A stretch of DNA of 39,991 nucleotides from UBA7960 sp964348755 (lineage in GTDB: Bacteria; Bacteroidota; Bacteroidia; Bacteroidales; UBA7960). Position 1 is the first letter of the stretch, and each line of letters begins with the position of its first letter. The notes under the pieces are model-generated. The model saw only the letters and a program-made list of their open reading frames with translations, searched no databases and was not told where the DNA came from. This document shows positions 17,077-25,669 of this stretch, one piece after another. The translations under genes were made by a program, and so were the position numbers. The stretch covers positions 1-39,991 of the forward strand of contig CAYGDW010000020.1 of assembly GCA_964348755.1 (NCBI GenBank). Reading direction: 5' to 3'.

Positions 17077-17084
17077 CAAAAATA
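17077..17084 (-). promoter_or_regulatory. Promoter -7 motif for the 512-residue membrane protein
   Basis: TATTTTTG on the - strand matches TAnnTTTG, 38 bases upstream of ATG 17038. No clear -33 element. Confidence 0.4.
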
Positions 17085-17194
17085 CAATCTTCGTAGCAAT
17101 TGGTAAAGAAAAATCGGATATGCCTTGCTACTGGCTTTTTAAGTAAGCTCCAATATCAGAATTTGGCTACGAATATTGCCCGGTATAAGGGCTG

Positions 17195-17680
17195 TTATCC
17201 GGCAAACAGTTCGCGCAATGAAAAGAAAATGACTACCACCGAATATGCAAATTTGAGCAACGCACCAGCAAGAAGCCCCAGCATGCTGCCAAATGCAGCC
17301 CGGGTGGCAGGGCCAAGGTCTTTGTTGTTTGTGAGTTCGGCTATAAGGGCGCCAACCATTGGCCCTACTATTATACCTGCCGGAGGAAAAATAAATATGC
17401 CAGCCACCAGGCCAATAGCTGCTCCCCACACGCCGCGCCTGCTGCTGCCTGCCTTTTTGGCACCGTAAATTGGCATTATAAAATCAAATACCGTAATCAC
17501 CACTGCCAAAACTCCCAATCCTACAAGAATTTGGGTAGAAAAATGGTATCCTTTGGTAATGTGGATCAGTACCAATCCGAGAAAACTTAGTGGCGGCCCT
17601 GGCAAAACCGGCAAAAATGCTCCAAGCACACCCAATGCCAGCATTAGGATGCCCAACACAATTAATATTCCTTCAAGCAT
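17195..17680 (-). CDS. DUF456 family membrane protein
   Basis: The 161-residue protein has about four to five transmembrane helices with the Gly/Pro-rich DUF456 pattern: GVLGAFLPVLPGPPLSFLGL near 20-40, then an AKKAGSSRRGVWGAAIGLVAG loop and a PPAGIIVGPMVGALIAEL segment. DUF456 proteins have been compared with small-molecule transport or glycine-zipper-like membrane proteins, but no activity is established. It follows the PspC gene by 6 bases on the same strand, so the two are almost certainly co-transcribed, hinting at a membrane-stress role. Start is ATG 17680. Confidence 0.85.
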   Translation of the reverse strand: MLEGILIVLGILMLALGVLGAFLPVLPGPPLSFLGLVLIHITKGYHFSTQILVGLGVLAVVITVFDFIMPIYGAKKAGSSRRGVWGAAIGLVAGIFIFPPAGIIVGPMVGALIAELTNNKDLGPATRAAFGSMLGLLAGALLKFAYSVVVIFFSLRELFAG

Positions 17681-17686
17681 ATATTG

Positions 17687-17869
17687 TTATTCTTTACTTG
17701 GAACTATGATAGCCAGAATAATATAAAACAATACACCTGAACCTGCGAGCAATGCAAACAATACAAATAATGCCCTGATTAATGTGGTATCAGCATCAAA
17801 ATATTCGGCTATGCCGCTGCAAACCCCAGCCAGCATTCGGTTCTTTCCTTTGGTTAGTTTTTTTTGCAT
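17687..17869 (-). CDS. PspC domain protein
   Basis: The 60-residue product from ATG 17869 is a single PspC domain: KKLTKGKNRMLAGVCSGIAE, then YFDADTTLIRALFVLFAL and a second hydrophobic stretch SGVLFYIILAIIVP. In proteobacteria PspC is an inner-membrane sensor in the phage-shock response. Short stand-alone copies are common in Bacteroidota and their role is not defined. A TTG at 17893 would add eight residues, but ATG 17869 gives the usual family start. The MITE-like copy 2 lies about 100 bases upstream. Confidence 0.88.
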   Translation of the reverse strand: MQKKLTKGKNRMLAGVCSGIAEYFDADTTLIRALFVLFALLAGSGVLFYIILAIIVPSKE

Positions 17870-17970
17870 GGTTTTTTTGCTTTGAAGATACAACTTTGCA
17901 GAATAATTTCAACAAAGCGCCCAAATTTTTTTATTCTTTGGGTTGCTTTCAAAATATATTGATTGAAAAA

Positions 17971-18177
17971 CACTACTGGCCGACAAAAATTACGTGATTT
18001 CTGGTTCCGCTCGAAATGATAGAGGTTTCAATGATTTTGGCAATTTTGGGGGTAGGTGGCGGCGAAGCCGCCACCTACCCCCCCCCTTTATAAAAAGCTA
18101 ACTGACTGTCATTCCGAACGTGGTGAGGTATCTCATGCATAAAATTCTACCCTTTTTTACTTTATCGGACAACAGTG
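17971..18177 (+). repeat. MITE-like element, copy 2, with exact 9-bp target duplication
   Basis: This is the clearest copy, at 207 bp. It starts CACTACTGGCCGA and ends TCGGACAACAGTG, so the ends are imperfect inverted repeats. ATTGAAAAA lies immediately before it (17962-17970) and immediately after it (18178-18186), an exact 9-bp target-site duplication. A perfect 16-bp stem with GAA loop occupies 18048-18082. It fills most of the 431-base gap between the PspC start and the xerD stop. The remaining flanks, 17870-17961 and 18187-18300, hold nothing that I can support. Confidence 0.9.
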
Positions 18178-18300
18178 ATTGAAAAACTTTGTTTCTTTTT
18201 TTGCAGTGAGGTTGTGCTGGTTTATAATTAAAAACATTATATGCCTGGTTTTGCATTGCCCCAACCAGCTTCAGGCAGTTTTAAGGGCAATTGGTATTGT

Positions 18301-19221
18301 TTATTTATTAATGTTTTTTTTGTTTGACCGCGGGTGGTTTTTAATTATAGCATCGCGCAGGTATTTGCGATCGAGGTGTGTGTAAATTTCGGTGGTGGTT
18401 ATTGATTCGTGTCCCAGCATATCCTGCACTGCACGTAAGTCGGCTCCTCTTTCGACAAGGTGGGTGGCAAAGCTGTGCCTGAAAGTATGCGGACTTATTG
18501 TTTTTTTTATGCCAGCGGCTTTGCAAAGGTCTTTTACAATTTTAAAAATCATAATCCTTGAAAGCCTTGAACCCTTGCTGTTTAGAAATAGAATATCGCC
18601 AAACCCTTTGCCAGCTGGGGTGTTGTGCCTTGTGGTTCCCATATAAATTTTAATATACTTCAGAGCTTCCTGCCCAATAGGTACCAGCCTTTGTTTGTTT
18701 CCTTTGCCAGTAATAAGTAAATACTCATCGTGCATATTAATGTTGCTGATTTTCAAATTTAATAGCTCCGATACCCTTAGCCCAGACCCGTAAAGGGTTT
18801 CGATAATGGCCTTGTTGCGAGTGCCTTCGGGCTTGCTCAAATCTACAGCATTAAGGAGTTTTTCAATCTCTTTTTCAGAAAGAACACCAGGCAGTTTTCG
18901 TTCAGTCCTGGGGGCCTCGAGAGTCGAAGCGGGGTTAATGCTGATTTCATCCTCAATGAGCAGGTATTTGAAAAATGCCCTGATACCCGAAATGAGCCGC
19001 GCCTGGCTGCGACTGCTCATTTTTTCCAAACCGGCTTCATTAATGAATTCTGATAAATGTTGCCTGTTTACGTCTTTGGGTTGCAGTTTGCTATAATGCT
19101 TTTCAACAAAACCTGCAAGCTTATCAAAATCGCTAAGGTAGGCCATTACACTATTCTCTGACAGCGACCGCTCTAACCTCAGGTACGTTTCGAATCCATT
19201 TTTCCAAATGCTCCAGTTCAT
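18301..19221 (-). CDS. xerD: Site-specific tyrosine recombinase XerD
   Basis: The 306-residue tyrosine recombinase has the length and N-terminal SAM-like domain (about 1-90) of XerC/D. With XerC it resolves chromosome dimers at dif at the septum. All catalytic residues are visible: Arg149 (GSGLRVSEL), Lys173 (TGKGNKQR), His245 and Arg248 (HTFRHSFATHL), His271 (GHESITTTEIY) and the nucleophile Tyr280. The segment SPHTFRHSFATHLVERGADL is typical of XerD in Bacteroidota. The start is ATG 19221. An integrase of a mobile element is the alternative, but there are no cargo genes or attachment repeats nearby, so the housekeeping call is preferred. Confidence 0.92.
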   Translation of the reverse strand: MNWSIWKNGFETYLRLERSLSENSVMAYLSDFDKLAGFVEKHYSKLQPKDVNRQHLSEFINEAGLEKMSSRSQARLISGIRAFFKYLLIEDEISINPASTLEAPRTERKLPGVLSEKEIEKLLNAVDLSKPEGTRNKAIIETLYGSGLRVSELLNLKISNINMHDEYLLITGKGNKQRLVPIGQEALKYIKIYMGTTRHNTPAGKGFGDILFLNSKGSRLSRIMIFKIVKDLCKAAGIKKTISPHTFRHSFATHLVERGADLRAVQDMLGHESITTTEIYTHLDRKYLRDAIIKNHPRSNKKNINK

Positions 19222-19237
19222 AACCGCAATTTATTGC

Positions 19238-19245
19238 TAATTTTG
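19238..19245 (+). promoter_or_regulatory. Promoter -7 motif for the Yip1-like gene
   Basis: TAATTTTG matches TAnnTTTG and lies 31 bases before ATG 19277, in the divergent gap with xerD. No clear -33 element. Confidence 0.4.
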
Positions 19246-19276
19246 AAAATATTGATAAATTTCAAATTTTTTCTTT

Positions 19277-19849
19277 ATGCCTATTGATAAATTTCTGGCG
19301 GTTTTTCCGGGTGTTTTCATTAAACCTGCTCAAACCTGGCTGGTTTTAAAGTCAGATACCACCCAAACCATTAAGTTTTTTTGGGTATTAGGGTTGCCGT
19401 TTATTTTGGCCGGCGCATTTGGCCGGGCATTATCCGACCAGAATATTGAAAAGTTTGTCGATAGCCCTTTCTTATTATTATTTCTGATACATTTTTTGGC
19501 CCACCTGCTTACCTTGTGTGGCGGTTCGTGGATGATTGCCCGGCTTGCAGGTTCATACTCCTTAAGGCCTGGATTTGAGCGGGTTTTTAAACTTTCGTTA
19601 ACGGCCTATATCCCATTTTTGCTCTCCCAGCTATTTACAGGGTTTGTTTGGTTACTTCACTGGCTCCCATTTGCAGGCCTTGTTTTTTCCGTATTTCTTT
19701 TTTGGAACGGCTCAGGCAATGTGCTCCAGATTCCTCGCAATCGCCTGGCAGGTTTTACCTTGCTCTCATTTTTTGTATTTCTGGGTATTGGCTTTTTAGG
19801 GCTTTATTTGTTCAGAATGATTATTTTTGCACCCGTTACACAGAATTAA
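19277..19849 (+). CDS. Yip1-family membrane protein
   Basis: The 190-residue protein has about five hydrophobic helices after a soluble N-terminal stretch of about 40 residues (PIDKFLAVFPGVFIKPAQTW). This is the layout of the bacterial Yip1 domain. Helices lie near 42-60, 70-95, 108-125, 130-150 and 160-180. The bacterial role is unknown. The M23 peptidase gene starts 23 bases after its stop, so they are probably an operon acting in the cell envelope. Family assignment rests on the pattern of length and the PAQTW start motif and is moderate. Confidence 0.65.
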   Translation: MPIDKFLAVFPGVFIKPAQTWLVLKSDTTQTIKFFWVLGLPFILAGAFGRALSDQNIEKFVDSPFLLLFLIHFLAHLLTLCGGSWMIARLAGSYSLRPGFERVFKLSLTAYIPFLLSQLFTGFVWLLHWLPFAGLVFSVFLFWNGSGNVLQIPRNRLAGFTLLSFFVFLGIGFLGLYLFRMIIFAPVTQN

Positions 19850-19872
19850 TTTATTTGTAAATCAGCTTCAGA

Positions 19873-21141
19873 ATGTCTGAAAAAAAACGACTAAAATTTA
19901 TATATATTCTGGCCGCGGCCAGCTTTATAATAATACTCCTTGTCAGCTACCTGTATTATCATCGATTCCTTCAAGGTAAGGTCGGGTCAAACGTAGAAGC
20001 ACCGGCCAAAATTGTTCTTGATGAGTTCGGTTTTCCGCAGGGTGATTTTTTAATCGAAAGCAAGACAGTAACTTCTAATCAAACGCTCTCTCATATCCTG
20101 GCCGGTTTTAACATATCTCCCATTCTGATTAGCAATATTGTTGATTCGATGGGCGAAATATTCAATCCTCGGCGCATAAAGGCGGGTCAGTCGTACCACG
20201 GATATTTTACAAACGATGCCGAATCACGCCTGCAATATTTTGTTTACGAAATTTCGATGCTTGAGTACCTGAAAATTGGTTTTGCTGATACCCTAACCAT
20301 CGAGAGGCATCAAAAAGAAGTAAGCACAATTGCCAAAACCGCCAGCGGAATTATAAACTCTTCTTTGTGGAACACCCTTTCGGCCAACAAACTGAGCCAC
20401 GAGCTTGCCATACGCCTGTCGGAAGTACTGGCATGGGAGGTCGATTTTTATCGCATTCAAAAGGGCGATCGTTTTAAAGTGGTTTATCAGGAAAGCTTTG
20501 TTGGCGATAAGTCGGTGGGCATACCCCGCATCGATGCCATATATTTTGTTCATCAAGGTCGCGAAATTTATGGTTTCTTTTTCGAAAACGACACTGTAAC
20601 CGGTTTTTTTGATCCTGATGGCGATAATCTCAGGAAAGTTTTTTTAAAAGCCCCACTCGAGTTCGGGCGAATTACCAGTCGCTATTCGCACAGCAGACTA
20701 CACCCGGTATTGAAATACCACAGGCCGCATCATGGCACCGACTATGCCGCTCCGCATGGCACCCCTATTCTGGCTGTGGGCGATGGCGTGGTAACAGCTG
20801 CTGCATACAATTCGGGAAACGGCAACTATGTGAGAATAAGGCACAACTCGGTTTACGAAACCCAATACCTTCACATGTCGCGTTTTGGAAAAGGTATCAG
20901 ACCAGGCACAAGAGTAACTCAGGGTCAGGTAATAGGGTATGTTGGCGCCACAGGCCTGGCCACTGGCCCGCATGTGTGTTTCAGGTTCTCGAAAAACGGG
21001 AAGCCGGTTGACCACCTGCGCGAAGAATTTCCTTCGGCCGATCCATTGCATCCTGACTATCATTTGCAATTCTTTGAAATACGCGACAGGTTCATGAAAA
21101 TACTTGAACAGATTGAATTTGAAGGCGAAGAGCTGGTTTAA
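19873..21141 (+). CDS. M23 family metallopeptidase (peptidoglycan endopeptidase-like)
   Basis: The 422-residue protein has one N-terminal membrane anchor (residues 9-28), a central domain including a LysM/OapA-like region (about 60-260), and a C-terminal M23 (lysostaphin-type) domain. The zinc motif HHGTD gives His286 and Asp290, and the active-site LHM gives His334. The last motif, usually HLH, reads GPHVCF, so the third zinc ligand is Cys369 rather than His, a variant that I believe recurs in Bacteroidota. Such enzymes cut peptide cross-links in murein, though degenerate members act as scaffolds or activators. It is followed 18 bases later by the secreted esterase gene. Confidence 0.9.
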   Translation: MSEKKRLKFIYILAAASFIIILLVSYLYYHRFLQGKVGSNVEAPAKIVLDEFGFPQGDFLIESKTVTSNQTLSHILAGFNISPILISNIVDSMGEIFNPRRIKAGQSYHGYFTNDAESRLQYFVYEISMLEYLKIGFADTLTIERHQKEVSTIAKTASGIINSSLWNTLSANKLSHELAIRLSEVLAWEVDFYRIQKGDRFKVVYQESFVGDKSVGIPRIDAIYFVHQGREIYGFFFENDTVTGFFDPDGDNLRKVFLKAPLEFGRITSRYSHSRLHPVLKYHRPHHGTDYAAPHGTPILAVGDGVVTAAAYNSGNGNYVRIRHNSVYETQYLHMSRFGKGIRPGTRVTQGQVIGYVGATGLATGPHVCFRFSKNGKPVDHLREEFPSADPLHPDYHLQFFEIRDRFMKILEQIEFEGEELV

Positions 21142-21159
21142 CCTTTTTGAACCCCTGGC

Positions 21160-22551
21160 ATGTTAAAATTTAAGCTATTCGGTTTGCTTGCTTTTTTGCT
21201 GGCTAACAACCTGCTTGCTTCCCAGGTAACCATCATTGTCAGGTCAATTGCTGCAAACACCCCTGCTGGCGCGAATATTTTTATTGCAGGCAGTTTCAAC
21301 TCATGGGACCCGGCAAACCCGGCTTTTCAGCTCCTGCTTAATAGCAATGGACACCACCAGATTGTAATTAACGCCACTGGCAGTATTGGTTTTAAGTTTA
21401 CCCGAGGAAGCTGGGCAACCGTCGAAGGCAACGCCAACGGAGGGTTTTTGCCAAACCGCTCTTTTGTTATGGGAAGTGCCGATACTTTGCAAATAAACAT
21501 TCTTTCGTGGGAAGATATTGGCGGCAGCAACAGCACGGCAGCTCAAAATGTGACCATCATGTCAACCTCTTTTTTAATGCCACAGTTTAACCGAACCCGG
21601 CGCATTTGGATTTACCGGCCACCCAATTATGAAACCTCGGGCATTAGGTACCCGGTGTTATACATGCACGATGGGCAAAACCTTTTTGACCAGGCCACTT
21701 CGTTTTCGGGCGAGTGGCAAGTTGATGAAACCCTAAATGCTTTGTTTAACCAGGGAAAACCGGTTCCAATTGTAGTAGGTATTGACAACGGCGCAGGCAA
21801 TCGCATTGCCGAATACACACCTTGGGCACACACCCAGCATGGTGGAGGAGATGGCGAGTTGTATGCCCGTTTTATTGAGGAAACACTCAAACCGTTTGTC
21901 GATCAGAACTACCGGACGTTGCCCGGGCGCGAATACACCGGGGTAATGGGAAGCTCGCTCGGGGGCCTTATTTCGTTTTATATTGCCCAAAAGCACCAAA
22001 ATGTCTTTTCAAAAGCAGGGGTGTTTTCTCCTTCGTTTTGGTTTTCTGATTCGGTTTATGTTTTTGCCAGCCAAACTCCAAAAGAACAACCTATGCGTTT
22101 ATACATGATGGCTGGCAGCAACGAAAGCCATACTATGGTTGGCCATTTGCAGTCAATGGCCGATACCCTTGGCAAGGCCGGATATAATGACAGTGAAGTA
22201 AAAATGGTTGTAATTGCTGGGGGACAGCATAACGAGGCATTGTGGCGCTCGCAGTTTGGTCAGGCTTATGAATGGCTTTACCTTTCGGGAACAACAAATT
22301 TGCCCCGGGAGTTGCCCCACCAAAATATCAGGCTCAGGCAAGGGCTAAACTGGATTTGGATTGAACAGGATGTGAAGTATGAAGGCTGCCAATTTGCACT
22401 GCAGGTTTTTAATCTTAACGGTCAAAAGGTATTTGGCGATATAATTACTCCCGGGCAAAAAGTAATGATGCCTGCCGGTTTAAAAGGGATTTTTGTTGCC
22501 AGGATTATTGATTCGGGCTGGCAATTCACGCAAAAAATTGTAATTCCCTGA
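21160..22551 (+). CDS. Secreted esterase with starch-binding-like domain and type IX sorting signal
   Basis: The 463-residue protein has three parts. A signal peptide (1-20) leads into a CBM20/48-like beta-sandwich near 22-110 (IAGSFNSWDPANPAF). An esterase-D/alpha-beta hydrolase domain covers about 130-370, with the nucleophile elbow GSSLGG at 264-269 (Ser266) and probable catalytic His357 (GGQHNEALW). A C-terminal domain of about 75 residues ends GLKGIFVARIIDSGWQFTQK, the pattern of a Por/type IX sorting domain. It should be exported through Sec, then the type IX system, and act at the cell surface or outside on esters of a polysaccharide or siderophore-like substrate. It follows the M23 gene by 18 bases, so they likely share a transcript. 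Confidence 0.85.
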   Translation: MLKFKLFGLLAFLLANNLLASQVTIIVRSIAANTPAGANIFIAGSFNSWDPANPAFQLLLNSNGHHQIVINATGSIGFKFTRGSWATVEGNANGGFLPNRSFVMGSADTLQINILSWEDIGGSNSTAAQNVTIMSTSFLMPQFNRTRRIWIYRPPNYETSGIRYPVLYMHDGQNLFDQATSFSGEWQVDETLNALFNQGKPVPIVVGIDNGAGNRIAEYTPWAHTQHGGGDGELYARFIEETLKPFVDQNYRTLPGREYTGVMGSSLGGLISFYIAQKHQNVFSKAGVFSPSFWFSDSVYVFASQTPKEQPMRLYMMAGSNESHTMVGHLQSMADTLGKAGYNDSEVKMVVIAGGQHNEALWRSQFGQAYEWLYLSGTTNLPRELPHQNIRLRQGLNWIWIEQDVKYEGCQFALQVFNLNGQKVFGDIITPGQKVMMPAGLKGIFVARIIDSGWQFTQKIVIP

Positions 22552-22714
22552 ATTTAAACATTTTAAACAAAGACCTTCTCAACAAAGATCCCAAAGCATT
22601 TTGACTAATTCTGATTTGACCTAATTTGTATTGGAATGGACTTTGACCTTTGGATGCTACCTGTTTTGAAATGTTTTACAAAACAACCTTCATTAGCCTT
22701 ATTTCTGAGTAACC

Positions 22715-23041
22715 TTACTTGAAGTGAATGGCCAGCCAGATACAGGGAGGGTTTTTGCTGGTGTATGCCACACGATGCTTTAATCCTGATGGCAAAAAAA
22801 TATAATCGCCGGCGCCAAGGTGAAGCATATCGCCATTTTCGAACTCGATGCTGGCTTTGCCCTGAATAAGCAGCACCCATTCGTTTTCGGGCTGGTCGTA
22901 CCATTGATCGTGAGGGGTTATTTGGCCACGGCTAATAATTCTTTCAATTCGAATGTTGTGGTCGCTGCAAAGGGTTTCGAACTGCTCATGGTGGCCAACC
23001 CGGGGCATGTTCTCAAGCGAAAAAATATTTTTTGGCTGCAT
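22715..23041 (-). CDS. Small cupin-domain protein
   Basis: The 108-residue protein is a single cupin barrel. The first motif is represented by HDQWYDQPENEWVLLIQG near 42-60, with ASIEFENGDMLHLGAGDYIF and a second-motif PSGLKHRVAY (His89). The His-x-His pair of classical cupin motif 1 is only partly kept, so metal binding is uncertain. The role could be sugar-phosphate isomerisation, metabolite sensing or oxidation, and the sequence does not decide. It follows the Sua5/YrdC gene by 15 bases on the same strand, so the two probably form an operon. Confidence 0.85.
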   Translation of the reverse strand: MQPKNIFSLENMPRVGHHEQFETLCSDHNIRIERIISRGQITPHDQWYDQPENEWVLLIQGKASIEFENGDMLHLGAGDYIFLPSGLKHRVAYTSKNPPCIWLAIHFK

Positions 23042-23056
23042 TTTTCAGCTTGATCT

Positions 23057-23677
23057 TTAGAAGATTTCCGAAATATCGCCCTTGCCCTGGCGCACAACCA
23101 CCAGCTCGTCAGTGGTGCAGTCAATAACCGTTGATGCCTGGTTGTCGCCAAAACCGCCATCAATCACTATGTCAACCAAATCTTTATACTTCTCATAAAT
23201 CAGTTCGGGGTCGGTGATATATTCAATTATTTCGTCTTCATCGTAAACTGATGTTGAAATAATTGGGTTTCCCAGTTCTTTTACAATTTCGCGGGGTATC
23301 ACATTGTCTGGAACGCGGATACCTATGGTTTTTTTTCGGCTTTGAAAAATGCGGGGCACCTGGTTGTTGGCATTCAGAATAAAAGTAAATGGACCCGGCA
23401 AGGCCTTTTTCATAATTTTGTAAACCCTGGTGCTGAAGGGTTTTGTAAGGTCTGAAATATGGCTAAGGTCCTGACAAATAATCGAGAAATTAGCCTTTTC
23501 GGTCCTAATCCCCTTTATTTGGGCTACCCGCTCAACAGCCTTTGGCTGGTAAATATCGCACCCAATTGCATACACCGTATCGGTAGGGTAAATCACAACC
23601 CCACCACTTCGCAAACACTGGGCAATCAATTGAATGTAGCGTGGGTTTGGGTTTTCGGGGTAAATTCGCAGAAGCAT
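23057..23677 (-). CDS. L-threonylcarbamoyladenylate synthase (Sua5/YciO/YrdC family)
   Basis: The 206-residue protein carries the YrdC domain throughout: IYPTDTVYAIGCDIY at about 30-44, the KGIRTEKANFSIICQDLSHIS stretch, and GPFTFIL at about 95-101. Related enzymes make threonylcarbamoyl-AMP from threonine, bicarbonate and ATP for the universal t6A37 modification of ANN-decoding tRNAs. No C-terminal Sua5 domain is present, so it is a TsaC/YciO-type protein. The YciO branch has lower activity, and the call is therefore family-level. Start is ATG 23677, with a TAAATTTG motif about 30 bases upstream. Confidence 0.9.
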   Translation of the reverse strand: MLLRIYPENPNPRYIQLIAQCLRSGGVVIYPTDTVYAIGCDIYQPKAVERVAQIKGIRTEKANFSIICQDLSHISDLTKPFSTRVYKIMKKALPGPFTFILNANNQVPRIFQSRKKTIGIRVPDNVIPREIVKELGNPIISTSVYDEDEIIEYITDPELIYEKYKDLVDIVIDGGFGDNQASTVIDCTTDELVVVRQGKGDISEIF

Positions 23678-23708
23678 AAGCTGTTAATTTTCAATGCATA
23701 AATTTACA

Positions 23709-23716
23709 CAAATTTA
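23709..23716 (-). promoter_or_regulatory. Promoter -7 motif for the YrdC-cupin pair
   Basis: TAAATTTG on the - strand matches TAnnTTTG, 32 bases upstream of ATG 23677. No -33 element at the right distance. Confidence 0.4.
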
Positions 23717-23857
23717 TTTGTACAAATATGAAATCCGTTCATTCTGGTTTGTATTGCGAATTTTTGTGTTTTTATAATTTGCAAAAATGCATTGGAGGGG
23801 TTTTGAACAACGCGAATAATTAATGGTTTACATTGAAGTTAAAATAAATCAATTGTT

Positions 23858-24508
23858 TTGGAAGCATTCAGAAATATCACAATAAAAACAAACGCTGAAA
23901 TTGCCCCCGGTGCTTTTGTTCTAAGTTTTAAGCGCAACTTCCGGTTTATTCCCGGGCAAGTTATTGGCATTGCTTCTGGCCCGCAAGAGAAACCCCGCCT
24001 TTACAGTATTGCCAGCGGAAATAAAGAGAATGTGGTACGCATTCTTTACACCGTTAAACCCGAGGGCCAACTTACTCCAGAAATGGCCAGGCTGCACGAA
24101 AATGACACCATTTATATTACAGACCCTTTTGGTGGTTTCGTTTGCAACGAAAATCCTGCTGTTTGGGTAGCTACCGGCACGGGCATTGCACCTTTTGCCA
24201 GTATGTTTTATTCGGGGCTTGCCGCCAATAAAATGTTAATTCAAGGCAACCGCTTTGCAGGCGGGCTTTACTTTCGCCAGGATTTTGAACAAAAAATGGG
24301 CAAGCGATATGTGCCTTCGTGCACCCGCGAAAAAATTGAAGGAGTGTACCATGGCCGCGTACTCAAGTATCTTTCAGAAATGCATAAATTAGATGCCAGC
24401 CTGAAATACTACCTTTGCGGAAGTGCCGAAATGGTTGTTGATGTGCGCGACCTGCTTATCGAAAGGGGAGTGCCATTTGAAAATGTTGTGGCCGAAATTT
24501 TCTTCTGA
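23858..24508 (+). CDS. Ferredoxin reductase-like FAD oxidoreductase
   Basis: The 216-residue protein has the ferredoxin-NADP reductase fold. An N-terminal FAD barrel carries RLYSIASG (about 43-50), the RxYS FAD motif. The NAD(P)-binding half has GTGIAPFASMF (about 108-118) and a C-terminal CGSAEMVVDVRDLL. This length suits small FNR/flavohaemoprotein-reductase-type enzymes passing electrons between NAD(P)H and ferredoxin or a flavodoxin. The physiological partner is not evident. The start is TTG 23858, since no in-frame ATG precedes the first barrel strand. The gene is followed by rlmN on the same strand, 84 bases on. Confidence 0.86.
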   Translation: MEAFRNITIKTNAEIAPGAFVLSFKRNFRFIPGQVIGIASGPQEKPRLYSIASGNKENVVRILYTVKPEGQLTPEMARLHENDTIYITDPFGGFVCNENPAVWVATGTGIAPFASMFYSGLAANKMLIQGNRFAGGLYFRQDFEQKMGKRYVPSCTREKIEGVYHGRVLKYLSEMHKLDASLKYYLCGSAEMVVDVRDLLIERGVPFENVVAEIFF

Positions 24509-24592
24509 AAATATCGTTAACTTCACTATTAATTTTCCCGACCATGGATATGAAAATGGTTTCGCCTTCGATGCCCTCAATTGCTTTTGGTT

Positions 24593-25627
24593 ATGACACC
24601 TGAAAAACCCGATGTTCTGTTTGGTAAAACCCTGGCACAGCTCGAAGAAGTTGTAGCAGGTTTAGGTATGGCAAAATATACCGCAGCCCAGCTTGCTGAT
24701 TGGCTTTATAAAAAAGATGCAACCACCTTTGACCAAATGACCAACCTGTCGAAGGCCGACCGCGTTAAACTTGCCGCGAACTATCAATTGGCCTTGTCAT
24801 CGCCGGTAAAGGTTCAGACTTCGGTCGATGGAACCAAAAAATACCTTTTCATGGCCCTCAACGGTAAATTTATTGAGACGGCCTACATGCCAGAACGAAC
24901 CCGACACACGCTTTGCGTATCCTCGCAGGTTGGATGCAAAATGGGTTGTTTGTTTTGTTTTACAGCCAAACAAGGATTTCAGGGGAATTTAAGTACGGGA
25001 GAAATTTTAAACCAAATTCGCAATCTTCCCGAAAGACATATCCTTACCAATATAGTGTATATGGGCATGGGTGAACCTTTTGATAATATGGAAGGGGTGA
25101 TGCAGAGCCTCGAAATTCTTACTGCCGACTATGGCTTTGCTATCAGCCCAAGGCGTATCACTGTTTCTACCATTGGCATAATCCCGGCCATGAAGGCCTT
25201 TTTAGAACAAAGCCCATGTCATTTGGCCGTTAGCCTTCACTCGCCCTTCGAAGAGGAACGCCGCCGCCTCATGCCCATCGAACACGTTTATTCGCTCAAA
25301 GAGGTGCTTCAGGCCATTCGCGAGTTCCCTCTGGGAAAGCAGCGGCGCATTTCTTTCGAGTATATTGTTTTTCAGGACTTCAATCATAGCCAACGACATG
25401 TAAATGAACTTGCCCGCGTGTTGAATGGAATCCGCTGTCGAATAAACCTGCTGAGGTTTCACCCAGTTCCCGGAACGCCCCTGTCTGCTCCCAACGATCA
25501 AACCCTCGAAGAATTTAAGGCAGCTCTCGAAAAAAAAGGAATCGTTACAACCATTCGAAAATCGAGAGGGCAGGATATTTACGCGGCCTGCGGCCTACTT
25601 TCTACCAAAGAACAGCAGGCCAGATAA
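24593..25627 (+). CDS. rlmN: 23S rRNA (A2503-C2) / tRNA A37 methyltransferase RlmN
   Basis: This is a radical-SAM dual-specificity methyltransferase of 344 residues from ATG 24593 (a TTG at 24581 is less likely). It methylates A2503 of 23S rRNA and A37 of some tRNAs at C2. The 4Fe-4S cluster cysteines are Cys115, Cys119 and Cys122 (CKMGCLFC). The conserved cysteine seven residues earlier (Cys108) and Cys333 (IYAACGLL) match the methyl-carrying and acceptor cysteines of the E. coli enzyme. The GEP motif (MGMGEPFDN) is intact. A Cfr-type resistance enzyme is the only close alternative, and the length and housekeeping context favour RlmN. Confidence 0.96.
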   Translation: MTPEKPDVLFGKTLAQLEEVVAGLGMAKYTAAQLADWLYKKDATTFDQMTNLSKADRVKLAANYQLALSSPVKVQTSVDGTKKYLFMALNGKFIETAYMPERTRHTLCVSSQVGCKMGCLFCFTAKQGFQGNLSTGEILNQIRNLPERHILTNIVYMGMGEPFDNMEGVMQSLEILTADYGFAISPRRITVSTIGIIPAMKAFLEQSPCHLAVSLHSPFEEERRRLMPIEHVYSLKEVLQAIREFPLGKQRRISFEYIVFQDFNHSQRHVNELARVLNGIRCRINLLRFHPVPGTPLSAPNDQTLEEFKAALEKKGIVTTIRKSRGQDIYAACGLLSTKEQQAR

Positions 25628-25638
25628 AACGAAAATAT

Positions 25639-25646
25639 TAACTTTG
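25639..25646 (+). promoter_or_regulatory. Promoter -7 motif for the 826-residue exported protein
   Basis: TAACTTTG matches TAnnTTTG, about 25 bases before the likely GTG start at 25670 and 12 bases after the rlmN stop. No -33 box. Confidence 0.4.
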
Positions 25647-25669
25647 CCGTCAGCAAATTGTTAATAGCC

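Noticed and set aside
18301..19221. XerD-like recombinase as the integrase of a mobile island
   Set aside because: No attachment-site repeats or cargo genes surround it, and its length and motifs fit the housekeeping XerD.
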